A DNA stretch of 64,000 nucleotides from assembly GCA_964507645.1 (NCBI GenBank), contig CAZDPU010000002.1, positions 9,442-73,441 on the forward strand, given 5' to 3'. Position 1 is the stretch's first letter. Each line of letters starts with the position of its first letter. The notes below the pieces were generated by a model. That model did no database searches and had not been told where the DNA came from. It saw only the letters and a list, made by a program, of their open reading frames with translations. Source of the DNA: UBA6624 sp964507645 (GTDB lineage Bacteria > UBP7 > UBA6624). The translations under genes were made by a program, and so were the position numbers. Positions 44,454-53,811 of the stretch are shown piece after piece.

Positions 44454-45541
44454 TCAGGAAAGCTTTTCAAATAATCGCTCCAACGCTGTGTCCATTGATC
44501 AAAAGTTCCTCTCCCAAGCATTGATCCAACCGATTCCAAAACAATTAAAGAGGCCAATGATTTTGCAATAACGCTAATCGCTGGCACCACAACGACATCA
44601 CTCCTAATGTAAGGAGATTCAGTTTTTTCTCCAGTTTTGAGATTTATTGAAGGGAGAGGTTTTCTTTGGGTTGAAATTGGTTTTGACCAAAGTTTCACAA
44701 TGATTGGCTTTCCGTTTGTTCTCCCTCCTTCAAGGCCACCAGCATAATTTGTTTCTTCGTCAATTAAATCATGAGCTTCATAACCCATCTTTCCTGAAAC
44801 ATCAAGACCCTCTCCAAAAGAAATTCCCTTTATAGAAGGGATGCTTAACAAAGCCTGTCCAAGTCGTGAAGATAATTTGCTCATTGGCATATCAGATTCC
44901 CCAATCCCAGGAGGAAGATTTTTGATTATGAGGGATACTGAACCTCCTAGAGTTGTCCCTTCCTTCCCTGCATTTTTAATTGCTTTAATGGCATCATCGT
45001 AGGTCTTTTCATTTGGCCAATTCAAATTATTTTCAACACTTAGATCAACCTCTCCACAAGATACATCTCCAATTGATTCGACATAGGAAAAAATTTCTGT
45101 ATCAGATAAATCCTGCAGAAGAGAAAGAGCGATTCCTCCCATCGCTGTCCTGATTGCGGTTTCCCTGGCACTAGCTCTTTCTGCAATCGCTTTTGGTGGC
45201 ATTCCCGTTCTGATGCTTCCAGAAAAATCTGCGTGGCCAGGCCTGACTCTCCAATCTTCTTCTTTGGGTGGTTCTTTTTGTCCTTTGTTTGATATCTTCA
45301 ACAACAATGGAGAACCTACTGTCTTCCCTTTCCAAAGACCACCAATAACCTCAATAGTATCATTTTCAAAACTTTGTCGTTGGCTTCGCCCAAAACCTTT
45401 CGAACGCTCCGCTAGAAGATGGTTAGCAAGTGAAGGTTCAAACTTCCATCCGGGGGGAAGCCCATAAATAATCCCTATAAGGCATTCCCCATGAGAGTCT
45501 CCTGCTGTAGCCCAATGTATTCCACCTTTGTAAGTTTTCAT
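44435..45541 (-). CDS. aroC: Chorismate synthase
   Basis: A 368-residue chorismate synthase (EC 4.2.3.5), last shikimate step, FMN-dependent. GDSHGECLIGIIYGLPPG, FGRSQRQSFENDTIEVIGG, RPGHADFSGS, SARETAIRTAMGGIA, FGEGLDVSGKMGYEAHD and GGLEGGRTNGKPI are family hallmarks. The ATG at 45541 follows AGGTGGGG and makes an ATGA overlap with aroE; an in-frame GTG at 45550 is less likely. Confidence 0.97.
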   Translation of the reverse strand: MKTYKGGIHWATAGDSHGECLIGIIYGLPPGWKFEPSLANHLLAERSKGFGRSQRQSFENDTIEVIGGLWKGKTVGSPLLLKISNKGQKEPPKEEDWRVRPGHADFSGSIRTGMPPKAIAERASARETAIRTAMGGIALSLLQDLSDTEIFSYVESIGDVSCGEVDLSVENNLNWPNEKTYDDAIKAIKNAGKEGTTLGGSVSLIIKNLPPGIGESDMPMSKLSSRLGQALLSIPSIKGISFGEGLDVSGKMGYEAHDLIDEETNYAGGLEGGRTNGKPIIVKLWSKPISTQRKPLPSINLKTGEKTESPYIRSDVVVVPAISVIAKSLASLIVLESVGSMLGRGTFDQWTQRWSDYLKSFPEWLQKK

Positions 45542-46251
45542 ATACCCCACCTAAAGTAAGCGTGCCTTGCTTGAGATACAAACATCCCCCAACCATCAAA
45601 AGTCAGCAAACCACTTTTTTCAGCTTTAATTAAAAAGTCTGACCTTTTCTTGTAATTCAAGTCCCAAGCACAAACGCAATTCTTCAACACTGAAAAATTA
45701 TCATAAGGCAATTCTTCAGGAGTTGCATTAACTATTCCATATACACTGGAAGAATAGTCTTTCACCTCATCATAAGATATTGTCTTAAACCTGGAAGCAG
45801 TGTTTTTTTTCTTATTTCTTGAAACAACAATTGGCTTGGATCCATGATTCTTCAAGGCATCACTGCAAGCCCTAGAAGCACCTCCAGATCCCAAAACAAG
45901 CCATGTTTTATTGCGTGGAATTGATTTATTTTGAAGTTCATTGAAGAACCCTAACGTATCCGTATTGTCTCCAATTAAGATATTTTTTTTCCAATAAAGC
46001 AAATTTACCGACCTACACCTTACCGCCTCACTAGTGAGCATTTCCGCTGCCCCATAAGCAACACTCTTGAAGGGGGATGTTATATTTGCTGCAAGTAAAT
46101 CTTTCATAATCAAAACAAGCTCTTTTTCCTTAAGGGATTCTTTTTTTTGAATTTTTACATATCTAACAAAACTGTTGAGCAATCTTTGGTTGTGCCAATC
46201 TGGCGAAGCAGAATCACTTACAGAGGAACCTATAATTGCAACTTTCTTCAT
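45538..46251 (-). CDS. aroE: Shikimate dehydrogenase (short form)
   Basis: A 237-residue AroE (EC 1.1.1.25), shorter than the usual 270. The catalytic lysine is in ITSPFKSVAYG and the aspartate in NTDTLGF; NADP motif LGSGGASRACSDAL. The usual HSxSPxxHN substrate loop is DSASPDWHN, so its first His is replaced by Asp. The core is otherwise kept, so activity is likely. Overlaps aroA by 4 bases. Confidence 0.92.
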   Translation of the reverse strand: MKKVAIIGSSVSDSASPDWHNQRLLNSFVRYVKIQKKESLKEKELVLIMKDLLAANITSPFKSVAYGAAEMLTSEAVRCRSVNLLYWKKNILIGDNTDTLGFFNELQNKSIPRNKTWLVLGSGGASRACSDALKNHGSKPIVVSRNKKKNTASRFKTISYDEVKDYSSSVYGIVNATPEELPYDNFSVLKNCVCAWDLNYKKRSDFLIKAEKSGLLTFDGWGMFVSQARHAYFRWGI

Positions 46252-47492
46252 TTGATATTTACACCGAGTGATCTAAAGGTGTCAACCCATCCTGGGAATG
46301 CAACATTTCCCATGCCAGGATTACCAATATCGACTCCATTTTTACTACAAGCTCCTGCAACAGCCGCAGCTAAAATAATCCTATGATCTGAAGAGTTTCC
46401 CAAAACTCCGCCTACAAGGCTATCCCTCTTTCCATGGATAATCAAATCATCATCCACAATTTCTGCATCACCGCCAAAAGAATTGACTAGATTGCAAGAA
46501 GACATGAGCCTGTTTGATTCTTTGTTACCCAATATGCCATTTGTTTTAAAAGTGACTTTGCAATTTAAATTGCTACACAAGACAGCAGCTAAAGGAACTT
46601 CGTCTATCATGTCCATGAGTTCCTGATCTTCAACAATCAATTCCGAATGAATGTTGTTTTTATTAAAACTGGACGAAACAGTCCCAATTGATTCTGGCCA
46701 TTCGGACTCCTTGGCTATATTCAAATCTCCACCTAGGTTTTCGATCAACCTCAAAAATCCAGATCTTCTTTTATTTGTAAGCACTTTTGAATAAATGCTT
46801 GAACCTGGCGTTAAAGCGGCCAAGCCTGCCAAAACAGCAAATGCAGAAGCATCTGGAGGAATATCAATCCAAATTGGTTCATTATTTGTTCTCTTTTTAG
46901 GCCAACAGTCAGCCCAAGAATAAAGTCTTTCAGAATGATCCCTGCTTAGGGGTTTTTCTTTCCAGGAAAAACCCAATCCCGTGCTGGCAGAAGCTATCAA
47001 CAAAGACCCTTTCCTTGTCCCACTTCCAGGATTTATCTCCAAATCAATATCTCCTTTTATTCTTCCTTTTGTGAAGACTGGGAAATGCTCATTTTCACTC
47101 TTAACAAAAGCTCCCCAGGCAATTAAATCTTTTTCTAGGTCCCCAACCCTTCTTGAACATAGGTTTTCATCTCCTGTAATTTCCGCAGTTATTCCGTTTG
47201 ATGCAGCCCATGCAAGAGAAAACCTTGCAGTAGTCGCAGAATTACCAGCATCAATTTTTACATTTTCTGGATTTTTATAAGGGGGAGAAACCTTTAAACT
47301 CCCTCTATATCTTTCTATCTTTGCCCCAAAAGACCTTATTGCCTTGAGTGCGCTTCTGCAATCTCTGCCAACAGATTCATTATTGATTATCACAGGATGC
47401 ATCAAACCTAAAAAATAAGCTCTTATTGTTATTGATTTATCACCAGGAACCTTGACTCTCCCTTTGAGATTTTCACTTCGAAAAATTTTCAT
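46248..47492 (-). CDS. aroA: 3-phosphoshikimate 1-carboxyvinyltransferase (EPSP synthase)
   Basis: A 414-residue EPSP synthase (EC 2.5.1.19), sixth shikimate step. KVPGDKSITIRAYFLG, DAGNSATTARF, TGDENLCSRRVGDL, DEVPLAAVLC and SDHRIILAAAVAGA show the two inside-out barrels. Motifs are divergent (GNAGT is GNSAT; GSKS is GDKS). Sequence classes for glyphosate tolerance cannot be decided by eye. It overlaps both neighbours by 4 bases. Confidence 0.95.
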   Translation of the reverse strand: MKIFRSENLKGRVKVPGDKSITIRAYFLGLMHPVIINNESVGRDCRSALKAIRSFGAKIERYRGSLKVSPPYKNPENVKIDAGNSATTARFSLAWAASNGITAEITGDENLCSRRVGDLEKDLIAWGAFVKSENEHFPVFTKGRIKGDIDLEINPGSGTRKGSLLIASASTGLGFSWKEKPLSRDHSERLYSWADCWPKKRTNNEPIWIDIPPDASAFAVLAGLAALTPGSSIYSKVLTNKRRSGFLRLIENLGGDLNIAKESEWPESIGTVSSSFNKNNIHSELIVEDQELMDMIDEVPLAAVLCSNLNCKVTFKTNGILGNKESNRLMSSCNLVNSFGGDAEIVDDDLIIHGKRDSLVGGVLGNSSDHRIILAAAVAGACSKNGVDIGNPGMGNVAFPGWVDTFRSLGVNIK

Positions 47493-48037
47493 TTAAAAAA
47501 CCATCTTGAATTAAATTTAACATTAGATAAAAATGAATCCGGATGAAAAAGAAATCCTGCCCAAGGAAAATTCTTTCCCTTTAAAGCTAACACCTCATTC
47601 TCTTCTGAAAATCCAATTGGAATCAATTCATCTGGAATTGGATTCCTAATCATCAAACTGTTATATCTTGGAACTAGCAATGGGGAATCATACTCAGTAA
47701 AGAAATCATTCTGATGAAACATCTTCACATTCTCTCCATGACAAGGATTGCCATTAGCTTCAACAACTCCTCCAAAATAATGTGTAATTAATTGGCAACC
47801 CAAACATATTCCAAGCATGGGCCTATTGCCCCAAGAGTCAATTAAATCAATACTTTTCTGCCAATCCCCCGGACATCCCGGACCAGGGCCTAGGACCAAA
47901 AGATCATAATTTTCCAAGCACTCAACTGAAATATTGTCAGAAACATCAACATCACACCCCCCAAGGGAAAGCCAAGATTCAACATTCCTTGTAAAGGAAT
48001 CCTCGTGATTGATAAGCAGGGTCTTGATTTTTTTCAA
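47489..48037 (-). CDS. Glutamine amidotransferase subunit, PabA/TrpG-like
   Basis: A 182-residue class I glutaminase. The nucleophile is Cys78 in GICLGCQ, with LGPGPGCPGDW before it and the His in FHPDSF (the usual Glu of HPES is Asp). It supplies ammonia to a chorismate-using partner (PabB or TrpE) that is not encoded in this window. The start is TTG at 48037, overlapping nothing, with purF ending 8 bases away. Whether it serves folate or tryptophan cannot be told; amphibolic use is possible. Confidence 0.85.
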   Translation of the reverse strand: MKKIKTLLINHEDSFTRNVESWLSLGGCDVDVSDNISVECLENYDLLVLGPGPGCPGDWQKSIDLIDSWGNRPMLGICLGCQLITHYFGGVVEANGNPCHGENVKMFHQNDFFTEYDSPLLVPRYNSLMIRNPIPDELIPIGFSEENEVLALKGKNFPWAGFLFHPDSFLSNVKFNSRWFFK

Positions 48038-48044
48038 TTTCTTT

Positions 48045-49433
48045 TTAATCAGAAATTTCTGACACCGGAATTATTTTTTCCTTTGTTCCAAGAGGATAAT
48101 CTCCACTAAAACAAGCATCACAAAAATCACTTTCAGAATCAGGGAGCTTTTTCAAATCCCCCAAATCAAGATACCTTAAAGAATCAGCGCCAAAGTACTC
48201 TGCAAGGTTTTCAAGCTTCACATTGTTGATTATCAGTTCTTCCTTTGTCGGGGTGTCTATGCCGTAATAACAGGGAAAAGCAACTGGTGGAGAACCTATC
48301 CTTATGTGAATTTCTTTTGCTCCAGCCTTTTTAATCATTGATATTAATTTTTTCAAAGTGCTTCCCCGAACAATTGAATCATCAATCAAAACAACCTTCT
48401 TGTTCTTAAAAAACCCTGGGACCGGATTGAACTTCTCTTTGACCTTTTCATCTCTAATGACCTGGTCAGGAGCTATAAATGTTCTTCCAACATAGTGATT
48501 CCTCATTAAACCAAAACCAAAATCAACATTTGAAAATTCTGAGTAACCTAAAGCAATCACATTGCTTGAATCTGGAACTGGGAAAACAGCATCTACATCT
48601 AAATCTTTGTCATCTTTTGCCAAGGCAGCTCCAATTTCTTTCCTGAACTCATAAACCGACTCGCCAAACTGCTTTGCATCCGGTCTTGCAAAATAAATCA
48701 TCTCAAAAATACAATGATGTTTTTCTTCTTTTGAAACAAGCTGGGTTATCTCAAGATTACCATTTTTATCTAAAACATGAACAGAGCCAGGAGAAACTTC
48801 TTTTTGTTTTGAAATTAAATGAATGTCCAACCCAACGGTTTCTGATGAATAAATAAAAGATCCATCTTTTGTTTTTCCATAAGACAATGGCCTAATCCCC
48901 CATGGATCCCTAAAAACAACAAGCTTGTCATCAATCATGCACACGACACTAAAAGCACCTCTTATATTTTCCATTACCGACTTAACAGCATTTGGTATAG
49001 AGCTTCCTTTGGAAATCTCATATGCAATAATCCTCGCCAACAACTCTCCATCGTTCGTTCCTTCAAAACTCACACCCATTCCCGAGAGCCTTTCTCTTTC
49101 ACTTGAATAATTTACTATATCTCCATTACTGGCAAGACAAACATCTGGAGAGTTGTTTACATTGACAAGGTGAGGCTGGGTGTTTTGTATTGTTACGGGA
49201 CCTTGTGTTGGATACCTAACATGCCCTATTGCAAAATTGCCTTTAAGCTTGTTTATTTCTTCTGAACTAAATATCTCCTTAACGAGACCAAGCCCTCTGT
49301 GTATCTTCATAGTCCCATTTTCCCCTGCGGCAATACCTGCTCCATTTTGGCCACGATGCTGTAGGGAAAATAGACTAGTGACAACTTTAGAAGAAGCACT
49401 ATTGAGATTGCTAATTGCAACAACTCCGCACAT
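48045..49433 (-). CDS. purF: Amidophosphoribosyltransferase
   Basis: A 462-residue PurF (EC 2.4.2.14), first step of purine synthesis. The N-terminal nucleophile is Cys2 in MCGVVAIS, followed by QHRGQNGAGIA and HVRYPTQG. The PRPP site is VVLIDDSIVRGSTLKKLI. The frame stays open to 49793, but the mature enzyme must start with Met-Cys, so I use the ATG at 49433. It is the first gene of the aro run, whose products share PRPP and chorismate demand with folate. Confidence 0.97.
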   Translation of the reverse strand: MCGVVAISNLNSASSKVVTSLFSLQHRGQNGAGIAAGENGTMKIHRGLGLVKEIFSSEEINKLKGNFAIGHVRYPTQGPVTIQNTQPHLVNVNNSPDVCLASNGDIVNYSSERERLSGMGVSFEGTNDGELLARIIAYEISKGSSIPNAVKSVMENIRGAFSVVCMIDDKLVVFRDPWGIRPLSYGKTKDGSFIYSSETVGLDIHLISKQKEVSPGSVHVLDKNGNLEITQLVSKEEKHHCIFEMIYFARPDAKQFGESVYEFRKEIGAALAKDDKDLDVDAVFPVPDSSNVIALGYSEFSNVDFGFGLMRNHYVGRTFIAPDQVIRDEKVKEKFNPVPGFFKNKKVVLIDDSIVRGSTLKKLISMIKKAGAKEIHIRIGSPPVAFPCYYGIDTPTKEELIINNVKLENLAEYFGADSLRYLDLGDLKKLPDSESDFCDACFSGDYPLGTKEKIIPVSEISD

Positions 49434-49460
49434 AGAACTTACAATTCTAGGACTTAAATT

Positions 49461-49479
49461 ATTCAATCTACGATTGAAT
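49461..49479. promoter_or_regulatory. Inverted repeat between purF and the GH109 gene
   Basis: ATTCAATC-TAC-GATTGAAT, perfect 8-base arms with a 3-base centre, in the 58-base divergent gap 49434-49491. It ends 1 base before the GGAGG ribosome site of the plus-strand gene. It could be an operator or a hairpin masking that site. Confidence 0.45.
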
Positions 49480-49491
49480 TGGAGGTTTGTT

Positions 49492-50856
49492 ATGAATTTT
49501 TCTAGAAGATCTTTAATCAAGCTTCTCGGCTCTTTGGGTTTTATTGGTATACCACAGATGAAAAAGAGATATTCTTTGGATTCAAAAAATAAAAATCCTT
49601 TGAGGGTTGGCAAGTCCATGATAAATAAAAAATTTGCTCCACTAGACGAGGTCAGAGTTGGAATTATTGGTTTGGGGAATAGAGGTTCTGGCCATGTTGG
49701 AAATCTTTTAGATATAGATAAAGTAAAAATTGTTGCACTTTGCGACAAGGTCAAAGGAAAAGCGGACAGGGCTGCAAAAAGAGTGACTGACAAAGGTCAT
49801 AAAAAACCAAGAATATATTCAAATGGTGAATCTGATTTTGAAAATCTTTGTAGGCAAGATGATATTGACATTGTTTATATAGCAACCAATTGGATATGGC
49901 ATGCGCCAATGGCAATTTGCGCAATGGAAAATGGAAAACATACGGCTCTTGAAGTTCCCATGGGAACATCAATAAAAGAATGTTGGGATATGGTGAATGT
50001 TTCAGAAAAAACACAGCGTTTCTGCGTCATGCTCGAAAACTGCTGCTACAACTACTGGGAAATGATGATTCTGAATATGGTTAGAAAAGGTGAATTTGGA
50101 GATTTGACACATGCTGAATGCGCTTACATTCATGACTTGAGAGAACTTCTTTTCCATGATACATATTATGAAGACCACTGGAGAAGAAAATGGTACACAC
50201 AAGCAGATGGAAACTTTTACCCGACACACGGGCTGGGTCCTGTCGCACAATACATGAATATCAATTATGGAGATAAATTTGAATACATGGTCTCAATGAG
50301 CTCTCCAGAATTTGGAATGTCAAAATGGGCAAAGGAAAAACTCCCGGCAGGACATCCCGCAAAAAATGAAAAATATGTTCGTGGAGATATGAATACAAGC
50401 ATTATCAAAACAAATAAAGGCAAAACAATCATGCTACAACATGACACCGTTAGTCCAAGACCTTACTCAAGAATCAATATGGTTTCTGGAACAAAAGGAA
50501 CATTTTGCGACTACCCTGCACGACTTTATCTTGATGGACAAGAAGGGGGTCACTCCTGGAAACAGGGCTCTGATCTTGATCCAATAAAAAACCAATTTGA
50601 ACATCCCTTGTGGAAAAAGATTGGTGAAATTGCACGAAAGTCTGGTGGACACGGAGGAATGGATTTTGTAATGAACTACAGGATGATGACATCATTGCTT
50701 GAAGGAAGAAAGGTGGATATGGATGTCTATGATGGCGCAGCCTGGAGTGCACCATTTCCACTAAGCATCCTTTCAGTTGAAAATGGTTCCGAACCTGCAG
50801 AATTCCCTGACTTTACTAGAGGGGAATGGAAAACAAGAGGTGAGTTCTTGATATGA
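49492..50856 (+). CDS. GH109-type alpha-N-acetylgalactosaminidase (Gfo/Idh/MocA family), Tat-exported
   Basis: A 454-residue protein with a twin-arginine signal (NFSRRSLIKLLGSLG, residues 2-16). It then has a Gfo/Idh/MocA NAD-binding motif GIIGLGNRGSG (about 58-67). GH109 marks follow: ALEVP, AYIHDLRE, NFYPTHGLGPVAQYMNIN, TIMLQHDTVSPRPYSRINM and GHGGMDFVMNY. Known members remove terminal GalNAc using NAD as a bound cofactor (EC 3.2.1.49). GGAGG lies 6 bases before the ATG at 49492; the open frame before it has no family likeness. Overlaps the M61 gene by 4 bases. Confidence 0.9.
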   Translation: MNFSRRSLIKLLGSLGFIGIPQMKKRYSLDSKNKNPLRVGKSMINKKFAPLDEVRVGIIGLGNRGSGHVGNLLDIDKVKIVALCDKVKGKADRAAKRVTDKGHKKPRIYSNGESDFENLCRQDDIDIVYIATNWIWHAPMAICAMENGKHTALEVPMGTSIKECWDMVNVSEKTQRFCVMLENCCYNYWEMMILNMVRKGEFGDLTHAECAYIHDLRELLFHDTYYEDHWRRKWYTQADGNFYPTHGLGPVAQYMNINYGDKFEYMVSMSSPEFGMSKWAKEKLPAGHPAKNEKYVRGDMNTSIIKTNKGKTIMLQHDTVSPRPYSRINMVSGTKGTFCDYPARLYLDGQEGGHSWKQGSDLDPIKNQFEHPLWKKIGEIARKSGGHGGMDFVMNYRMMTSLLEGRKVDMDVYDGAAWSAPFPLSILSVENGSEPAEFPDFTRGEWKTRGEFLI

Positions 50857-52913
50857 TTAAACTGATACTTGCACTAATCCCCTTATGGCATACATTAGAC
50901 ATGTCAAATCCTGCGGATTCCCTGTTGGATGTAACTATTGTTGCTGAAAACGCTGGAGAAAACCCGACATTTTCAATTCCCATATGGACTACGGGACATT
51001 ATGAAGCAGATATGCCTGCCCAATTCATACAAAATGTGACAGCAGAAGATGCAGGTGGGAAAAAACTAAAAATCAGAAAAACGAAATCATCAGACTGGAT
51101 GGTAGAAAGCCCGGACGGAACCGTTGTTGTTAAATACAAAGCCCATCTGGCAAGCCCAGGAGCAACAGGGTCTGAATTCAATCCTGAACATCTCTACTTC
51201 CACCCTTCTGACTTCATGATGATCCATAACGGTAACCTTGATTCTCCACACAAAATAACACTTAAAGGTATGCCTTCCAATTGGAAAGTTGCAGTCAGTT
51301 TGGAAAAGTGTGAAAAGACAAAAAACATAAAAAATAAAATAGATGATGAAGAAAATTATTGTGCAAAAAATGCACATAGGCTTTATGACAGTCCATTTGA
51401 AATATCCAACTACCAAGAGCTTACCTATGAAAGCCATGGTGCAACCTTTCATATCATTTTTTCAGGAGAAGGGGGACCTTATGACTTAAGTGTTTTTGAC
51501 TTTGCAAAAGATTTCAAAAAATTCACCGATGCCCAATGTGAGGTATTTGGCGGCACTCCCGGGGACCTCAAAGACTATTGGTTCCTTCTTTTTCCCGGTG
51601 GTGGCGGAGGGCTTGAACACAGATACTCAACAACAACTTATTTCAGCACAAGCATTTTTGATCGTGATATTTCAAGCTACTGGTGGCTAATCAGCGTTTC
51701 AAGCCATGAGCTTTTTCATGCATGGAATGTAAAAAGGATAAGGCCTTCAGAAATGGTTCCTTACAGTTATTCGGAAGCAAAACCAACAACACTTCTTTGG
51801 GTGAGCGAAGGCTTTACCAGTTATTTTGGAACCCTGACAATGGCAAGAGGTGGAAATATTTCAATTGAAGATTATTTGAGTCACATGGAAGGAAAAGTAA
51901 AATCCATTGCAAATAGTCGCGGATACCCAAACACAAGCGCAGCACTTTCATCATATGACTCGTGGATTGGAAGCGGCACCGCTAGAGAACAAAGAAATGT
52001 CTCTTATTACACAAGTGGGGAAATGCTTGGTTTTTTTATGGATTCAAAATTAAGGCATGATAGCAAAAACAAAGTTTCAGTAGATCAAATGATGAAATGG
52101 CTTTATGAAGAGAAGTGGGATGATGACAAGGGTCCAGGATTCACTGAAGAGGATTTAGTGCAATGGCTTGAAAACAGCACTGAAGGAGATAACGCCTGGG
52201 AAGAATTTTTCGATAAATGGATAAGAGGTTCCGATCCATTGCCATTAGAAAATTGGGATTGGAGCTTAGTTGATCTTGAAGCAAGTTCAAATGAAAATGC
52301 CGAATTGGGCATGGAAACATCAGGGTCATGGCCTTTGAAGGTGACTCATGTTTATCCTGATGGTCCAGCAGCAAAATCCGGACTCGCAATAAATGATGAA
52401 ATCATTTATCTGAACACGGGAAAAATCACAAAAAAAGACTTGAAAGACCTTGAGCTAAAAACACCCATAACATACATCAGGAACGATAATATTTTCAAAA
52501 CAAGCTTTCTTCCAACAATAAGGAAAACATGGGACATATCAATAAAACTCCCTGAACAAAACACAGAAGAAAGAGAATGGGCAAATGATTGGTTGAGAAT
52601 CAACGGAGAAAAAGAAATCAGCTTAAATGAAGACGATTATGAAGAGCTTGTACATTCCGACATCGGCATAGAGTTCACCAAGAATGGTAATTGGGATTGG
52701 CCCCTTCGGATCAAGGCCTTATCTGGAGAAGCAAAAAATTGGGACTTGAAACAAAATGATGAAATCATCACAATAAACGGCAGAAAAGCGGTTAGAAAAG
52801 AATTTGAAAAAATTATCAAAAAAACTAATCAAATCACAATAACGATAATTAGAGACAAGAAAGTCCTGGAGAAAACTATTGACTTAACAAAGGTCAAAAC
52901 CGATTCTGAATAA
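50853..52913 (+). CDS. M61 family glycyl aminopeptidase-like protein with PDZ domains
   Basis: A 686-residue metallopeptidase of family M61. The zinc site is HELFH (residues 285-289), with the third ligand Glu319 in SEGFTSYFG. Before it are typical beta domains (HLYFHPSDFMM). PDZ-like domains follow at about 490-555 and 605-680 (HVYPDGPAAKSGLAINDEI; later NWDLKQNDEIITINGRK). The N-terminus is only weakly hydrophobic, so a full signal peptide is uncertain. Translation is coupled to the GH109 gene (ATGA). The pair may degrade glycopeptides together. Confidence 0.9.
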   Translation: MIKLILALIPLWHTLDMSNPADSLLDVTIVAENAGENPTFSIPIWTTGHYEADMPAQFIQNVTAEDAGGKKLKIRKTKSSDWMVESPDGTVVVKYKAHLASPGATGSEFNPEHLYFHPSDFMMIHNGNLDSPHKITLKGMPSNWKVAVSLEKCEKTKNIKNKIDDEENYCAKNAHRLYDSPFEISNYQELTYESHGATFHIIFSGEGGPYDLSVFDFAKDFKKFTDAQCEVFGGTPGDLKDYWFLLFPGGGGGLEHRYSTTTYFSTSIFDRDISSYWWLISVSSHELFHAWNVKRIRPSEMVPYSYSEAKPTTLLWVSEGFTSYFGTLTMARGGNISIEDYLSHMEGKVKSIANSRGYPNTSAALSSYDSWIGSGTAREQRNVSYYTSGEMLGFFMDSKLRHDSKNKVSVDQMMKWLYEEKWDDDKGPGFTEEDLVQWLENSTEGDNAWEEFFDKWIRGSDPLPLENWDWSLVDLEASSNENAELGMETSGSWPLKVTHVYPDGPAAKSGLAINDEIIYLNTGKITKKDLKDLELKTPITYIRNDNIFKTSFLPTIRKTWDISIKLPEQNTEEREWANDWLRINGEKEISLNEDDYEELVHSDIGIEFTKNGNWDWPLRIKALSGEAKNWDLKQNDEIITINGRKAVRKEFEKIIKKTNQITITIIRDKKVLEKTIDLTKVKTDSE

Positions 52914-52932
52914 TAACGAATCATGACTGAGG

Positions 52933-53805
52933 TCAAAGAAGGAAGATCAAAGAAACTCCTATTATCGCTATCAAAGCGCCTACGATAACACGCTTTTCGG
53001 GAACTTCTTTTGCAATCAGCCACGCAATGGGTATCGCAAATATTGGGGTTGTGGTTCCAAGAAAGCTCAATTGTGTTGCTGTTGTCAACTTGGAAGCTGT
53101 TTGGTAAATGCACATGCCTATTCCAGTACCTAAAAATGAACCCAGCATAAGGGGTTTTAGATGAGGTCCTTTAGAGATTGCTGAAATATATTTTTTCTTT
53201 AACCCTTTCCCCATGATAACAACCATCCCCAAAACCCCTCCAAGAACCCTGAAAAAAGCGGATGTTCCTAAGCTTAAATCTGGATTTAAGTCAAAAGACC
53301 ATCTTGCCAAAACTTGAGCAATTGCAACAAAAAGACATGCAAAGAAAACAAGCCTAAAACCTTCTTTGGAAACATTTTTCACAGGGCCATTGAGGTAAAA
53401 AACGCCCGCTAAAACCAAAAACATTCCAGAAAAAGACCCAGGGCTTGGAATTCTGGATAATAGAAAAAACTCCAAAATTAGTGTCAAAACAGGAGTTAAA
53501 AGCGCCATTGATGTAGCTTTCCCAACTCCTAATTTTCCTATTGCAGATAAAAAAAACACATCCCCAACAGCCATGCCAACCACCCCTGAAATAAACATAA
53601 GCTGCCATGCTAGGTTAACATCTCCAGGGTTCCATCCTCCAGTTGAAAACATCCAAATAGTTACAATGATCAATCCAACAGAATTTTTAATTAAATTAAT
53701 TTGAGATGAATCAATGTGCTTTTCAGCAATTTTGAAAAAAGAGAGTGCAAGAGCCCATATTGCACAACCAACCAATATAAGGGAATTTCCTAAAGATTCA
53801 TTCAA
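52933..53805 (-). CDS. EamA/DMT family transporter
   Basis: A 290-residue inner-membrane protein with ten helices in two EamA repeats (about 5-140 and 150-290), typical of drug/metabolite exporters such as RhaT/YdcZ kin. Sequence near FLGTTTPIFAIPIAWLIAKE marks the second repeat. Substrate unknown. The start is TTG at 53805, 7 bases after thyX. Confidence 0.85.
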   Translation of the reverse strand: MNESLGNSLILVGCAIWALALSFFKIAEKHIDSSQINLIKNSVGLIIVTIWMFSTGGWNPGDVNLAWQLMFISGVVGMAVGDVFFLSAIGKLGVGKATSMALLTPVLTLILEFFLLSRIPSPGSFSGMFLVLAGVFYLNGPVKNVSKEGFRLVFFACLFVAIAQVLARWSFDLNPDLSLGTSAFFRVLGGVLGMVVIMGKGLKKKYISAISKGPHLKPLMLGSFLGTGIGMCIYQTASKLTTATQLSFLGTTTPIFAIPIAWLIAKEVPEKRVIVGALIAIIGVSLIFLL

Positions 53806-53811
53806 AAGTTT

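Noticed and set aside
49180..49491. Upstream extension of the GH109 frame
   Set aside because: It is antisense to purF; the ATG at 49492 has GGAGG before it and opens a twin-arginine signal.
49434..49793. 120-codon upstream extension of the purF frame
   Set aside because: PurF must begin Met-Cys for its N-terminal nucleophile, and the extension is antisense to the GH109 gene.
52901..52932. Terminator between the M61 gene and the EamA gene
   Set aside because: Only a 5-base GATTC/GAATC pairing with a long loop and no T-run; too weak to call.
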